Assembly: GCA_020059485.1 (NCBI GenBank)
Contig: JAGVCA010000028.1
Location: forward strand, 1 to 52,123
Direction: 5' to 3'
Length of the DNA: 52,123 nt
Source: Anaerolineales bacterium
Lineage (GTDB): Bacteria > Chloroflexota > Anaerolineae > Anaerolineales > UBA11579
Part shown: piece by piece, positions 1 through 7,675 of the stretch
Numbering within the stretch: position 1 is the stretch's first letter
Layout: the number at the start of each line of letters is the position of its first letter
Position numbers and translations under genes: made by a program
The notes under the pieces: generated by a model
Database searches by the model: none
The model's input: the letters and a program-made list of their open reading frames with translations, nothing else
Told to the model about the DNA's origin: nothing

Positions 1-1
1 C

Positions 2-484
2 GGGGCCGGTACGGCCGCCAACCTGGCCTACCTGCCGGCAGAGATCGACTATTTTGCCCTCGACAATTCATTCGCCATGCTCCGTCAGGCCCAACGGCAG
101 GCTGGCCGGCTTGAACGCTGGGCAGAATTCTTCCAGGCAGATGCCGCTTATTTGCCCTTCCGCGATGGCATTTTCGACCTGGTCTTCCAGATGGGTGCGC
201 TGCAGTTCATCCGCGATCCCTTCCGTTCGGTCAGCGAGATGGCCCGGCTGGCGCGGCCGGGCACCACCGTGCATATTCTGGATGAGGTTAGCGGCGCGCA
301 GCTTGTCCTGAGCCGCATGCCGGCCCACCGCAAGTATGCCAGCACACCTGAGGAGGCTGTCGGCGCGATCGTCCGCCTGGTCCCGCACAGCATGCAAGGC
401 ATCACTTCCAGGATCATTGACGGCACAGATTTCTACGCCCTCACCTTCCAGATCCCCACTCTGCCTCGCCCGGTGCAGGCCTAG
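2..484 (+). CDS. class I SAM-dependent methyltransferase, 5'-truncated
   Basis: The reading frame is open from base 2, so the start lies outside the window; about 160 C-terminal codons are present. The visible part begins inside SAM-binding motif I (GAGTAANLAY), followed by an acidic strand end (FALDNS) and the post-motif FRDGIFDLVFQMGALQFI, the pattern of UbiE/Methyltransf_11-type enzymes. It presumably transfers a methyl group from SAM to a small molecule in the cytoplasm; the substrate cannot be told. It ends two bases before the next methyltransferase start, so the two are probably co-transcribed. Confidence 0.8.
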   Translation, partial: GAGTAANLAYLPAEIDYFALDNSFAMLRQAQRQAGRLERWAEFFQADAAYLPFRDGIFDLVFQMGALQFIRDPFRSVSEMARLARPGTTVHILDEVSGAQLVLSRMPAHRKYASTPEEAVGAIVRLVPHSMQGITSRIIDGTDFYALTFQIPTLPRPVQA

Positions 485-486
485 AC

Positions 487-1167
487 ATGTCGCGCGGCCG
501 GCGCATCGCGCGCGTCAAGTTCATCCCTCCCAACCCGAAAACCCGAGCCCGTTACCTCCGGGAGTGGGACCCGCGCCAGCTTTACCACCATCCGGAAGAG
601 TTTGGCGCCCTTACCAGCCGCCTGCTCTTCAAACGGGATGCCCCACTCACGCTGGAGATTGGCTGCGGCACTGGAGTATTCCTGATCGCCTGTGCTGAAC
701 TCGATCCCGCGGGCTGCTACCTGGGAGTGGAAGTCTCCCGGCGTACGGTTTACCATGCCGTCAACGCTGCTGCCAGGAAAGATCTTGAGAATATCCTCTT
801 TATCCGGTCGGATTTCAATCTGCTCTATCCGCTGATCGCGCCAGCCAGCCTGGCGGGTGTCCACCTGATCTTCCCCGATCCCAACCTGGGCGGCGCGCGG
901 CGGCAAAAGAACCGGATCTTTTCCGCGCGGTTCCTTGATCTGATGGCCACCGCTCTCTCCCCGGCCGGCATCCTCCAGGTGGTGACCGACCAACCGGACC
1001 TCCTGAAAGACATGCTCATGCTGGTCCAGGCTGAGCCGCGGCTGGCACGCACCCATTCTGAAGACTATCTACCCGATTTCGAATCCCCCGTCAAAACGCG
1101 CTTCCAGCGCGCCTGGGAGAAATTCGACCGTCCGTTATTCCGATTTGTGCTTTCCAGGACCAGTTAA
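487..1167 (+). CDS. trmB: TrmB-family tRNA (guanine-N7)-methyltransferase-like protein
   Basis: This 226-residue protein has a Rossmann SAM-binding motif EIGCGTG at residues 57-63 and a TrmB-like FPDPN at 129-133 followed by a basic stretch. The family makes m7G46 in the tRNA variable loop. The usual FPDPWxKKRHxKRR signature is altered here: the Trp is Asn and the following residues are LGGARRQKNR. The length fits the family. The start follows the previous stop by two bases, indicating translational coupling. Family assignment is good, but the divergent signature leaves open a paralogue with another RNA target. Confidence 0.72.
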   Translation: MSRGRRIARVKFIPPNPKTRARYLREWDPRQLYHHPEEFGALTSRLLFKRDAPLTLEIGCGTGVFLIACAELDPAGCYLGVEVSRRTVYHAVNAAARKDLENILFIRSDFNLLYPLIAPASLAGVHLIFPDPNLGGARRQKNRIFSARFLDLMATALSPAGILQVVTDQPDLLKDMLMLVQAEPRLARTHSEDYLPDFESPVKTRFQRAWEKFDRPLFRFVLSRTS

Positions 1168-1198
1168 CCCCCATTTAGAGCCTCAAATCGGGTGATAT

Positions 1199-1227
1199 TT
1201 GGATTTTAAGTTTTAAAATGTTATACT
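1199..1227 (+). promoter_or_regulatory. sigma70-type promoter of carD
   Basis: A -35-like TTGGAT (1199-1204) and an extended -10 TGTTATACT (hexamer 1222-1227) are separated by 17 bases. Transcription would start near 1234. That favours the GTG start at 1268 over the in-frame ATG at 1238, which would lie at about +5 and has no ribosome binding site. Confidence 0.6.
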
Positions 1228-1267
1228 TTTTATAGACATGTCAGGCCCCGCAAGCAAGGAGCACCCT

Positions 1268-1768
1268 GTGAGTAAAAAGCCCGAATACCTGGAAAAAGGC
1301 GACTGGATCGTCCACGCGTATTACGGGATCGGTCAGATTCAAACAATCGAGACAAAAACCATCGGAGAGGACAAAGCCCGCTACTACCGGGTGGATGCGG
1401 CCAACAGCACCTTTTTTGTCCCCGTCCAGGATGCGATCAACGACCGCATCCGGATGCTGTCTTCCAGCTACAAACTACGCAAAGCCAAACAAACCCTGCG
1501 TACCAAGCCGGAAATTCTTCCCGAGAATCACAACGACCGACGCAAATTGATCTCAGAGATTACATCCCACAGCGAGATGGACACCTCTGCCCAGATGCTC
1601 AGAGACCTGCTCCACCGCAAGCGCGATCAGGGCCTGAACGACTTCGAACAGAAGATCTTTGATGCCGTCGAAGGGTTGTTCATCCAGGAGTGGTCAATCA
1701 TCGAGGACATCACCCTGGACGAAGCCCGTTCCCGGCTGGAAAAGATCTATGATGAGATCACAGGTTGA
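1268..1768 (+). CDS. carD: CarD family transcriptional regulator
   Basis: The N-terminal half carries the CarD/TRCF RNA-polymerase-interaction domain (GDWIVHAYYGIGQI, then TFFVPVQD). The C-terminal half is helical, with basic and acidic residues and the TLDEARSRLEKIYDEI end typical of CarD. CarD proteins bind the RNA polymerase beta subunit and stabilise open promoter complexes. I chose the GTG start because AAGGAG (1256-1261) sits six bases upstream; the ATG at 1238 would add ten residues outside the conserved domain and has no such site. The gene has its own promoter and ends at a bidirectional terminator. Confidence 0.85.
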   Translation: MSKKPEYLEKGDWIVHAYYGIGQIQTIETKTIGEDKARYYRVDAANSTFFVPVQDAINDRIRMLSSSYKLRKAKQTLRTKPEILPENHNDRRKLISEITSHSEMDTSAQMLRDLLHRKRDQGLNDFEQKIFDAVEGLFIQEWSIIEDITLDEARSRLEKIYDEITG

Positions 1769-1790
1769 GAGAGAGATTGATTAAGAAAAA

Positions 1791-1815
1791 AGAGGCGGCA
1801 TTGATAGCCGCCTCT
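1791..1815. terminator. bidirectional intrinsic terminator
   Basis: A perfect 9-bp stem AGAGGCGGC / GCCGCCTCT encloses a 7-base loop. An A-rich tract precedes it and a T-rich tract follows it, so it can end both carD (+) and the convergent COG2403 gene (-). Confidence 0.85.
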
Positions 1816-1835
1816 GTTTGTTCATCAAACCAGGT

Positions 1836-3161
1836 TCAGGACTTACGCCCGAATTTCTTCTCGAGCAGGTCAGCCAGGGTCGGCTGTCCGATCTCCTGCA
1901 GTTCATACCGCACCCGCTGATGGGGCTGCTTGATCTTAATGATCCGGGTCAGATCAATCGGCGTACCCACGATCACCAGGTCCACATCGGCGTTGGCGAT
2001 CGTCTTCTCCAGTTCTTTCATTTGCTTGGTGCCATAGCCCATCGCAGGCAGAACCATCCCTGTGGTCGGATATTTTTTATAGGTCTCCACGATCGAACCA
2101 ACCGCAAACGGCCGCGGGTCCACGATCTCGGCGGCACCGAAGCGGCGGGCAGCCACCCACCCCGCGCCATAAGCCATCTCGCCATGGGTCAGGGTCGGGC
2201 CATCTTCCACCACCAGCACCCGCTTGCCCTGAATGGCAGCCGGGTCATCAACAAACAGCGGAGAAGCGGCTTCGATCATGACCGCCTTCGGGTTCAGGCT
2301 GCGCAGCGACTCACGAACAGTCAGCACGCCCTCAGGGGTCGCGGTGTCGACCTTGTTCAGGACAAACACATCTGCCATCCGGACATTGGCCTCGCCAGGA
2401 TGGTAGGTCAATTCGTGTCCGGGACGGTGCGGATCGGCCACGACAATATGGAGGTCAGGCTTGTAGAACGGCAGGTCATTGTTGCCGCCGTCCCACAAAA
2501 CGATATCCACTTCCTGCTCAGCCTGCCGCACGATGCGCTCATAATCGACGCCGGCATACACGATCACGCCGTTGTCAATATGCGGTTCATATTCCTCGCG
2601 CTCCTCGATCGTGCAATCATGCTTGTCCAGGTCATCATAGTTTGCAAAGCGCTGCACGGCCTGTTTGGCCAGGTCGCCATAAGGCATCGGGTGACGGATG
2701 GCAGCCACCTTGTACCCCATCTCCCGCAGGATCAGCGAGACCCGCCGCGTAGTTTGGCTCTTACCGGAGCCGGTCCGGACAGCACACACCGAAACAACCG
2801 GCTTAGTCGATTTTATTGAAGTGCTGTCGAAACCCATCAGGCGGAAATCCGCACCAGCAGCCAGCACCATCGAGGCCTTGTTCATAACATAGGTATGCAT
2901 CACATCACTGTAGGCAAACACTACCTGGTCGACCTTATGTTGTTTGATCAGGTCGAGCAGTTCTTCCTCCGGATGGATCGGGATCCCTTTCGGGTACAGC
3001 TTGCCAGCCAGTTCCGCCGGGTAAGTTCGTCCTTCAATATCCGGGATCTGAGTGGCTGTGAATGCCACCACTTCAAAATCCTCATTGTCCCGGAAAAAAG
3101 TGTTGAAATTGTGGAAATCTCGGCCTGCTGCCCCCATGATCAGAATTCTCTTTCGAGCCAT
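1836..3161 (-). CDS. cyclic 2,3-diphosphoglycerate synthetase-like GTPase (COG2403)
   Basis: The 441-residue protein opens with a Rossmann-like segment (ILIMGAAGRDFHNFN), then has a P-loop TGSGKSQ (130-136) and an NKVD G4-type motif (269-272). This architecture and the opening sequence match COG2403, annotated after the archaeal cyclic 2,3-diphosphoglycerate synthetase. In methanogens that enzyme closes 2,3-bisphosphoglycerate using ATP; the role of bacterial members is not established to my knowledge. It is monocistronic: its promoter lies in the gap after the WYL gene and it ends at the shared terminator 1791-1815. GGAGG stands 11 bases before the ATG. An archaeal-type phosphoglycerate mutase is encoded 30 kb away, which may be relevant to the substrate. 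Confidence 0.78.
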   Translation of the reverse strand: MARKRILIMGAAGRDFHNFNTFFRDNEDFEVVAFTATQIPDIEGRTYPAELAGKLYPKGIPIHPEEELLDLIKQHKVDQVVFAYSDVMHTYVMNKASMVLAAGADFRLMGFDSTSIKSTKPVVSVCAVRTGSGKSQTTRRVSLILREMGYKVAAIRHPMPYGDLAKQAVQRFANYDDLDKHDCTIEEREEYEPHIDNGVIVYAGVDYERIVRQAEQEVDIVLWDGGNNDLPFYKPDLHIVVADPHRPGHELTYHPGEANVRMADVFVLNKVDTATPEGVLTVRESLRSLNPKAVMIEAASPLFVDDPAAIQGKRVLVVEDGPTLTHGEMAYGAGWVAARRFGAAEIVDPRPFAVGSIVETYKKYPTTGMVLPAMGYGTKQMKELEKTIANADVDLVIVGTPIDLTRIIKIKQPHQRVRYELQEIGQPTLADLLEKKFGRKS

Positions 3162-3201
3162 ATCGTATGTGTCCTCCAGATCTGTGAGTAAAGGTCAACC
3201 A

Positions 3202-3233
3202 AACCCCGTCATTATATCAAAACCTGACGGGTT
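3202..3233 (-). terminator. terminator of the WYL gene overlapping the next promoter
   Basis: On the minus strand AACCCGTCA pairs with TGACGGGGTT (one bulged G), followed by TTGGTT. The loop holds TGATATAAT (3219 to 3211), an extended -10 for the COG2403 gene. The same short gap would therefore end one transcript and start the next. Confidence 0.5.
3211..3219 (-). promoter_or_regulatory. extended -10 of the COG2403 gene
   Basis: TGATATAAT reads on the minus strand about 50 bases before the ATG at 3161. The -35 position 17 bases upstream (TAGGAA) is poor. Confidence 0.5.
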
Positions 3234-3236
3234 TTC

Positions 3237-4193
3237 CTACTTCTGGTACAAATCGAGAATCTGGCTGGCGAGATCCTCAATCGTACGGCGGAGTGCCTCC
3301 GGCTCTAATACCAGAGCCGCGCTGCCCAGGTCCATGACCGTGCGCCGAGCTTCTCCAAAACTGAAGAACCGGGCAGATACCAGAAACCAGCCCTCGCGGG
3401 ATGGATCTGGATCAATGCCGAGGACGGAGCAGGTATCGGCTTGCTGCAAGTGCGCTAGTCCTTTCTCGTTCGTGGAGAGCCAAACCATATACTCATACCC
3501 ATCCTGGTGAGCATTCCATGATTTCCAGAACGCGCTCAAATCAAACCCGGCATCCCTGAAGAACTTTTCGTTTGTGACCTCGAGAGATCGAATATCTTCC
3601 AGCGAGAAAACTTTATATCTATCGCCAACCCGGCAGACCAGGTGCCACTCTCGGCGGAGAGCGATCAGACTATATGGCTCGACGAGGTGCCGCGCCCGGT
3701 ATCCGAAGATGTATTCCACTTCGATCCTGACCTTGTGGTCGTTCCAGACTGCCTGGTAAAGTTCCCGTAGGAAACCTGGAGACCGGTCAGAGGCACCGCG
3801 CTGCCAGTCGGCATCGATCATAACCCGCTGGCGGACTCCAGTTTCTGCCTTCTGAAGGTAACCGGGCAGAGCTGCAGAAAGTTTAAGCATTGCCGCCTTT
3901 ACTTCCCCACTCATCCCCAGAGAGGCGGCTGCAGCAGGGATGTTGAGCATAAACAACGCTTGGACCTCCCCGGGCGAAAGTCCCGTCAGTGAGGTCCGAT
4001 ACTCCTCGATCAACAGGATACCCCCACCCGGTCCTTTTTCCGTGTAGACTGGAACGCCGGCTGTGTTCAGCGCAGTCACATCTCGGTAGACCGTGCGGAC
4101 GGAGACCTCGAGTTCTTCCGCCAGGCTCCGTGCAGTCTGTCGGCCTCTGGATTGCAGGATGAACATCATCTTTAGGAGTCGGTCTGCGCGCAT
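3237..4193 (-). CDS. WYL-domain (YafY-type) transcriptional regulator
   Basis: The first 60 residues form an HTH_11 winged helix (RADRLLKMMFILQSRG, then SVRTVYRDVTALNTAGVPVY). The remainder is a WYL sensor domain (YSLIALRREWHLVCRV near residue 180) with a C-terminal WCX-like extension. Such 318-residue proteins bind DNA as dimers and respond to a small ligand or nucleic acid. It is divergent from the GyrI-like gene at 4308, with a TGACA-N5-TGTCA palindrome between them, so it probably controls that neighbour and itself. Confidence 0.88.
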   Translation of the reverse strand: MRADRLLKMMFILQSRGRQTARSLAEELEVSVRTVYRDVTALNTAGVPVYTEKGPGGGILLIEEYRTSLTGLSPGEVQALFMLNIPAAAASLGMSGEVKAAMLKLSAALPGYLQKAETGVRQRVMIDADWQRGASDRSPGFLRELYQAVWNDHKVRIEVEYIFGYRARHLVEPYSLIALRREWHLVCRVGDRYKVFSLEDIRSLEVTNEKFFRDAGFDLSAFWKSWNAHQDGYEYMVWLSTNEKGLAHLQQADTCSVLGIDPDPSREGWFLVSARFFSFGEARRTVMDLGSAALVLEPEALRRTIEDLASQILDLYQK

Positions 4194-4225
4194 CTCACCA
4201 CCAATCCAATTTTAGCATAAATACC

Positions 4226-4240
4226 TGACAGTGGTTGTCA
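4226..4240. promoter_or_regulatory. palindromic operator between WYL regulator and GyrI-like gene
   Basis: TGACA-GTGGT-TGTCA is a perfect inverted repeat with a 5-base spacer. On the minus strand it overlaps a possible promoter, ATGACA-16-TATGCT, reading into the WYL gene. On the plus strand a -10-like TATGAT follows at 4252. The position suits autoregulation plus control of the divergent gene. Confidence 0.55.
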
Positions 4241-4307
4241 TCTATAGGGGGTATGATGTGGAAGAAATGCGCACATACATAAAAACTACTGAATGAAAGG
4301 ATGAATG

Positions 4308-4769
4308 ATGGAAAAGATAGAAGTTAAAATTGTCACCCTTCCGCCGATGAAAGCCGTCGCCTTCTATGGCTTCGGTAATTCACCAGAACCGGAAGCACAT
4401 GCGAAGGCGGTCGATTGGCTGAAAAAACACCAACTGTACAAGGCTGGCGCTTATCGCAACTTTGGTTTCAACAACCCCAGCCCTTCGTCCGCCAGTCCGA
4501 ACTATGGCTACGAAGTCTGGATCGTCCCAGCCGACGGCCTGCCTGAGAATCATGGGGCAAAGGAGGTTGATTTCGGGGGCGGCTTGTACGCGGTGGCATA
4601 CTGCCCGGACCTATCGATGATCGGGGAGATCTGGCAGAAGTTGGTTGCCTGGCGAGATGGCAGCAAATACGAACATGCCGCCCATCAGTGGTTTGAGGAG
4701 GAATACGACCATTGGGATGGCAGCCGGACCGGGAACCGCTTCGACCTCTTCCTTCCGATCCGGGAATAA
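4308..4769 (+). CDS. GyrI-like effector-binding domain protein
   Basis: A stand-alone GyrI-like/AraC effector-binding domain of about 153 residues: VTLPPMKAVAFYGFG at the N terminus, YGYEVWIVP in the centre, and a C-terminal EEEYDHWDGSRTGNRFDLFLPI. Such domains bind hydrophobic small molecules, alone or attached to MerR/AraC regulators. Tandem ATGs occur at 4305 and 4308; AAAGG (4296-4300) lies 7 bases from the second, which I prefer. It may act as a ligand buffer or detoxification protein induced through the divergent WYL regulator (inferred). Confidence 0.78.
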   Translation: MEKIEVKIVTLPPMKAVAFYGFGNSPEPEAHAKAVDWLKKHQLYKAGAYRNFGFNNPSPSSASPNYGYEVWIVPADGLPENHGAKEVDFGGGLYAVAYCPDLSMIGEIWQKLVAWRDGSKYEHAAHQWFEEEYDHWDGSRTGNRFDLFLPIRE

Positions 4770-4785
4770 CCTGGTCACCTGTAAT

Positions 4786-4819
4786 AAACGGGACGCGGCA
4801 GATGCCGCGTCCCGTTTTT
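4786..4819. terminator. strong intrinsic terminator
   Basis: A 15-bp perfect inverted repeat (AAACGGGACGCGGCA and its complement) meets around a GA centre and is followed by TTTTT on the plus strand. It lies between the GyrI-like gene and the end of the convergent bcp operon and probably serves mainly the former. Confidence 0.88.
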
Positions 4820-4836
4820 ATATACGGATGGATCAA

Positions 4837-5307
4837 TCAGGCAAGCGCCGTGATCGCCTCCAGCACCTCAGAGCTGTGACTGGCCGGTTTGACATTTTCA
4901 AATATTTTTGCGATCTTTCCATTATTATCAATAATAAATGTCGTTCGGAAAATCCCCATGTACTCCTTGCCATACATCTTCTTCTTCCCCCATACTCCAT
5001 ATTGGTTCACGACCTCCTTACCAGTATCTGCCAGAAGGGTGAACGGTAAGTCGTATTTGGCCTTGAACTTGAGATGCGACTGTTCATCATCTGCACTGAC
5101 CCCCAGAATGACCACATCTTCGCGCTCGTAAGCGGAATAGTCATCCCGGAAGTTGCAAGCCTCAGTCGTACAACCGCTGGTGTCGTCCTTCGGATAGAAA
5201 TACAGCACTACGATCTTGCCACGGTAATCCGACAGCGAATGTGGAGTGCCATTCTCGTCTGGGAGCGTAAACTGCGGAGCCTGCATCCCAACCTTGATCT
5301 CTGCCAT
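4837..5307 (-). CDS. bcp: thioredoxin-dependent peroxiredoxin (Bcp/PrxQ)
   Basis: The 156-residue peroxiredoxin has peroxidatic Cys46 in DTSGCTTEAC and the PrxQ-type resolving Cys51 five residues later. GKIVVLYFYPKDDT precedes it and the FRTTFIID strand follows. It reduces hydrogen peroxide and organic hydroperoxides in the cytosol with thioredoxin as donor. It is the last gene of a minus-strand operon, 12 bases after the response regulator, and ends at the terminator around 4800. Confidence 0.93.
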   Translation of the reverse strand: MAEIKVGMQAPQFTLPDENGTPHSLSDYRGKIVVLYFYPKDDTSGCTTEACNFRDDYSAYEREDVVILGVSADDEQSHLKFKAKYDLPFTLLADTGKEVVNQYGVWGKKKMYGKEYMGIFRTTFIIDNNGKIAKIFENVKPASHSSEVLEAITALA

Positions 5308-5319
5308 TCTTCCTCCGTT

Positions 5320-5685
5320 TCAGGGGATCATTTCCAGTGATTTCAGGGCTGCTTCCAGCACATCAAGCGTTATCGGCTTGATCACGTAGGCCGTTGCGCC
5401 GTTCTGCATGGCCCGATCAGCCGACTCCGGCTGGTCGTCCGATGTCACCACGATCACCGGAATCTCAGCTAGATGCGGTTCGCGCCTCATGAAACCGAGG
5501 ACTTCAAAGCCGGTCAGCCCGGGCATATTGAGGTCCAGAAAAACGATATTCGGTGTAAATTCCTTTAAGGCATTCAGTCCGGCTCTGGCGCCATAAGCAG
5601 CCACGCCTTCCATCTCAAAGAATGCCAACATTTGCACCATACTGTCAGCGATCTGGCGGTTGTCATCCACGATCAGGGCTTTCAA
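5320..5685 (-). CDS. stand-alone response-regulator receiver domain
   Basis: The 121 residues are a complete CheY-like receiver with no output domain: acidic pair Asp7/Asp8, phosphoacceptor Asp51 in FLDLNMPGLTG, switch Thr81 and Lys103 in VIKPIT. No histidine kinase lies in the window. It starts 10 bases after the moeA-PBP fusion and is followed by bcp, an unusual setting. The output partner cannot be told; it may be a phosphorelay intermediate or part of a hybrid signalling network. Confidence 0.9.
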   Translation of the reverse strand: MKALIVDDNRQIADSMVQMLAFFEMEGVAAYGARAGLNALKEFTPNIVFLDLNMPGLTGFEVLGFMRREPHLAEIPVIVVTSDDQPESADRAMQNGATAYVIKPITLDVLEAALKSLEMIP

Positions 5686-5695
5686 CGTTTTCTCC

Positions 5696-7660
5696 TTACG
5701 ACACGGTTGCCATGGTTTTATTCATCACTCGGGTATTATAACCGGGGAGTCGGCTGACTGCCGCTTGAAAATCATCCCGATCGAGCAGTTCCCACAAGGG
5801 GCGAAGCAGATTGCTGTGAATATGCTCCTCTGGTACGACCAGATCGTAGCGTTCTTCGTACAGTGGGATGAAGTCCAGACCCAGCGCATCTGCAGCCGCG
5901 GCGATCCCCATCCCGCAGTCAGCCCGGCCTGAAGCGATCGAGGCAGCCACCATCAGGTGGCTGAACTCTTCATGAGCATACCCATGGATAGCTGCCCTGT
6001 CGATCCCCAATTGGTCCAGTTGATAATCCAGCAGGACGCGTGTCCCCGCGCCGCGCTGCCGGTTGATGATCCCAACATCCGGCCGGGCCAGGTCTCTCAG
6101 GTCCTGGATACCTTTCGGATTTCCCGCCGGCACCATCAATCCTTGCTGCCGCATCACCAGACCAATCAAACGGACGGGAACCCCTGGCAGATATTGACTG
6201 ATATACCTCAGGTTATAAGCGCCCGTGTCGGGATCCAATAAATGAGACCCTGCCAGATGCGCCTCACCGCGCCGTAATGCCATCAGCCCGCCTAGGCTGC
6301 CTGCATTGGCTGATGTCAGCCGGCGCTGGTATTGGCTCAGGAATTGCGCGATCAGATCCAGGGTCAGGTCATGCGAACCGATCGACATGATCGTCCGTGA
6401 GATCTCTGCTTTGCTGCGGTACAGGCGAACCTTGATCGTTGCACCTGCTGACTCGCCCTGAGACCCGCGTGGGATCAAGGCCAATCCGTCCGCCCGCACC
6501 AGCGAGGAGATCACTCCCGCGCCGCGTGGCAGCGGCGCAGCCAGGATGCGCTCCCCCACCTGGCCAACCACCACCCGCTGAAAATCGTCATCCCCGCCAG
6601 GAGAAGTGACCTTCCGGGTCAATTCAGCCTCGATTATTTCCGGTTCCCGCGCCGTGCGGCCCAGCCAACGAGCCAGCAGCGGCTCGACAAACAATTCGCC
6701 GGTGATGGCAGCAGAAACCGGATAACCTGGAACACCAATGATCGGTACCTTACGATTCCCGTTCACATCCAGCAACCCCAGGATCACCGGATGCCCGGGC
6801 CGGACCGCCACCCCATGCACCAACAGCGTCCCCAGGCTTTCCACCACCCTGGCGGAAAAATCTTCCGCGCCGGCAGATGAACCGGCATTTAGCAGTACCA
6901 GGTCATGCTCTTTAGCGACCGCCTTCACAGTTTTTCTAATGATCTCGAATTCATCTGCCTGGATCGGCATCTGGTGCGGTAACCCACCCCACTCCTGCAC
7001 CTGGGCCGCCAGCATCAGACTGTTATATTCCAGTATCTCACCAGGCTGGGCATCCGAACCAATCTCCACCAACTCTGTCCCGGTTGGGATGACTGCCACT
7101 TTTGGTCTGGTGCTGACAATCACCGCAGTCTGCCCGCTTCCAGCCAAAGCGCCTAGATCAACCGGCCGGATCACCTGCCCGGCTGGCAGCACCAACTGGG
7201 TTGCGATCATATCCTCGCCCAATGGGCGCACATGCTGCCAGGGCACCACCGCTTCCCGAATGCGGATCGCGGCCGGATTGCGAGGGTCTTCGGCGATCTC
7301 TCCGTCCGGGGTGAGCGCTTCAACATTCTCGATCGGGATGACAGCATCGAAGGATTCCGGCAGCAGATCACCGGTGTCCACATACCGGGATTTATCACCG
7401 CAAGCCAGGCTCATCGGCGCAGTCAGGCGCGCGCCGCGGGTTTCCTCTGCCCTGACGGCATAACCATCCATGGCAGCGGCATGATAATGCGGCGAAGAGA
7501 CCCGAGCCCACACTGGCTGAGACAACACCCGGCCCACAGCTTTAAGGTCCAGCGGGATCGATTCCTCATCAAGCACGCCGGCCATTCCTGCCGTGTGCAG
7601 CGCTTTCCAGAAACGGTCCAGCGCCTCATCCAGAGGGATATCATGTAGATAGACAGACAT
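5696..7660 (-). CDS. moeA: MoeA molybdopterin molybdotransferase fused to a PBP-like (COG1910) domain
   Basis: At 654 residues this is about 240 longer than MoeA. Residues 1-420 are MoeA domains I-IV (HYHAAAMDGYAVRAEET; LLNAGSSAGAED; GVPGYPVSA), which insert molybdate into adenylylated molybdopterin. Residues about 430-640 form a periplasmic-binding-protein-like domain (COG1910: GSLGGLMALRRGEAHLAGSH; RQRGAGTRVLLD) without a signal peptide, thought to sense molybdate or a related ligand in the cytosol. It lies 15 bases after a second moeA. The paralogues may act on Mo and W or successive steps; this is inferred. Confidence 0.9.
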   Translation of the reverse strand: MSVYLHDIPLDEALDRFWKALHTAGMAGVLDEESIPLDLKAVGRVLSQPVWARVSSPHYHAAAMDGYAVRAEETRGARLTAPMSLACGDKSRYVDTGDLLPESFDAVIPIENVEALTPDGEIAEDPRNPAAIRIREAVVPWQHVRPLGEDMIATQLVLPAGQVIRPVDLGALAGSGQTAVIVSTRPKVAVIPTGTELVEIGSDAQPGEILEYNSLMLAAQVQEWGGLPHQMPIQADEFEIIRKTVKAVAKEHDLVLLNAGSSAGAEDFSARVVESLGTLLVHGVAVRPGHPVILGLLDVNGNRKVPIIGVPGYPVSAAITGELFVEPLLARWLGRTAREPEIIEAELTRKVTSPGGDDDFQRVVVGQVGERILAAPLPRGAGVISSLVRADGLALIPRGSQGESAGATIKVRLYRSKAEISRTIMSIGSHDLTLDLIAQFLSQYQRRLTSANAGSLGGLMALRRGEAHLAGSHLLDPDTGAYNLRYISQYLPGVPVRLIGLVMRQQGLMVPAGNPKGIQDLRDLARPDVGIINRQRGAGTRVLLDYQLDQLGIDRAAIHGYAHEEFSHLMVAASIASGRADCGMGIAAAADALGLDFIPLYEERYDLVVPEEHIHSNLLRPLWELLDRDDFQAAVSRLPGYNTRVMNKTMATVS

Positions 7661-7675
7661 TCAGTTCCTTTCTGG

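Noticed and set aside
1818-2819. 333-codon open frame on the plus strand opposite the COG2403 gene
   Set aside because: It is antisense to a well-conserved GTPase with P-loop and NKVD motifs and begins inside the carD terminator region.
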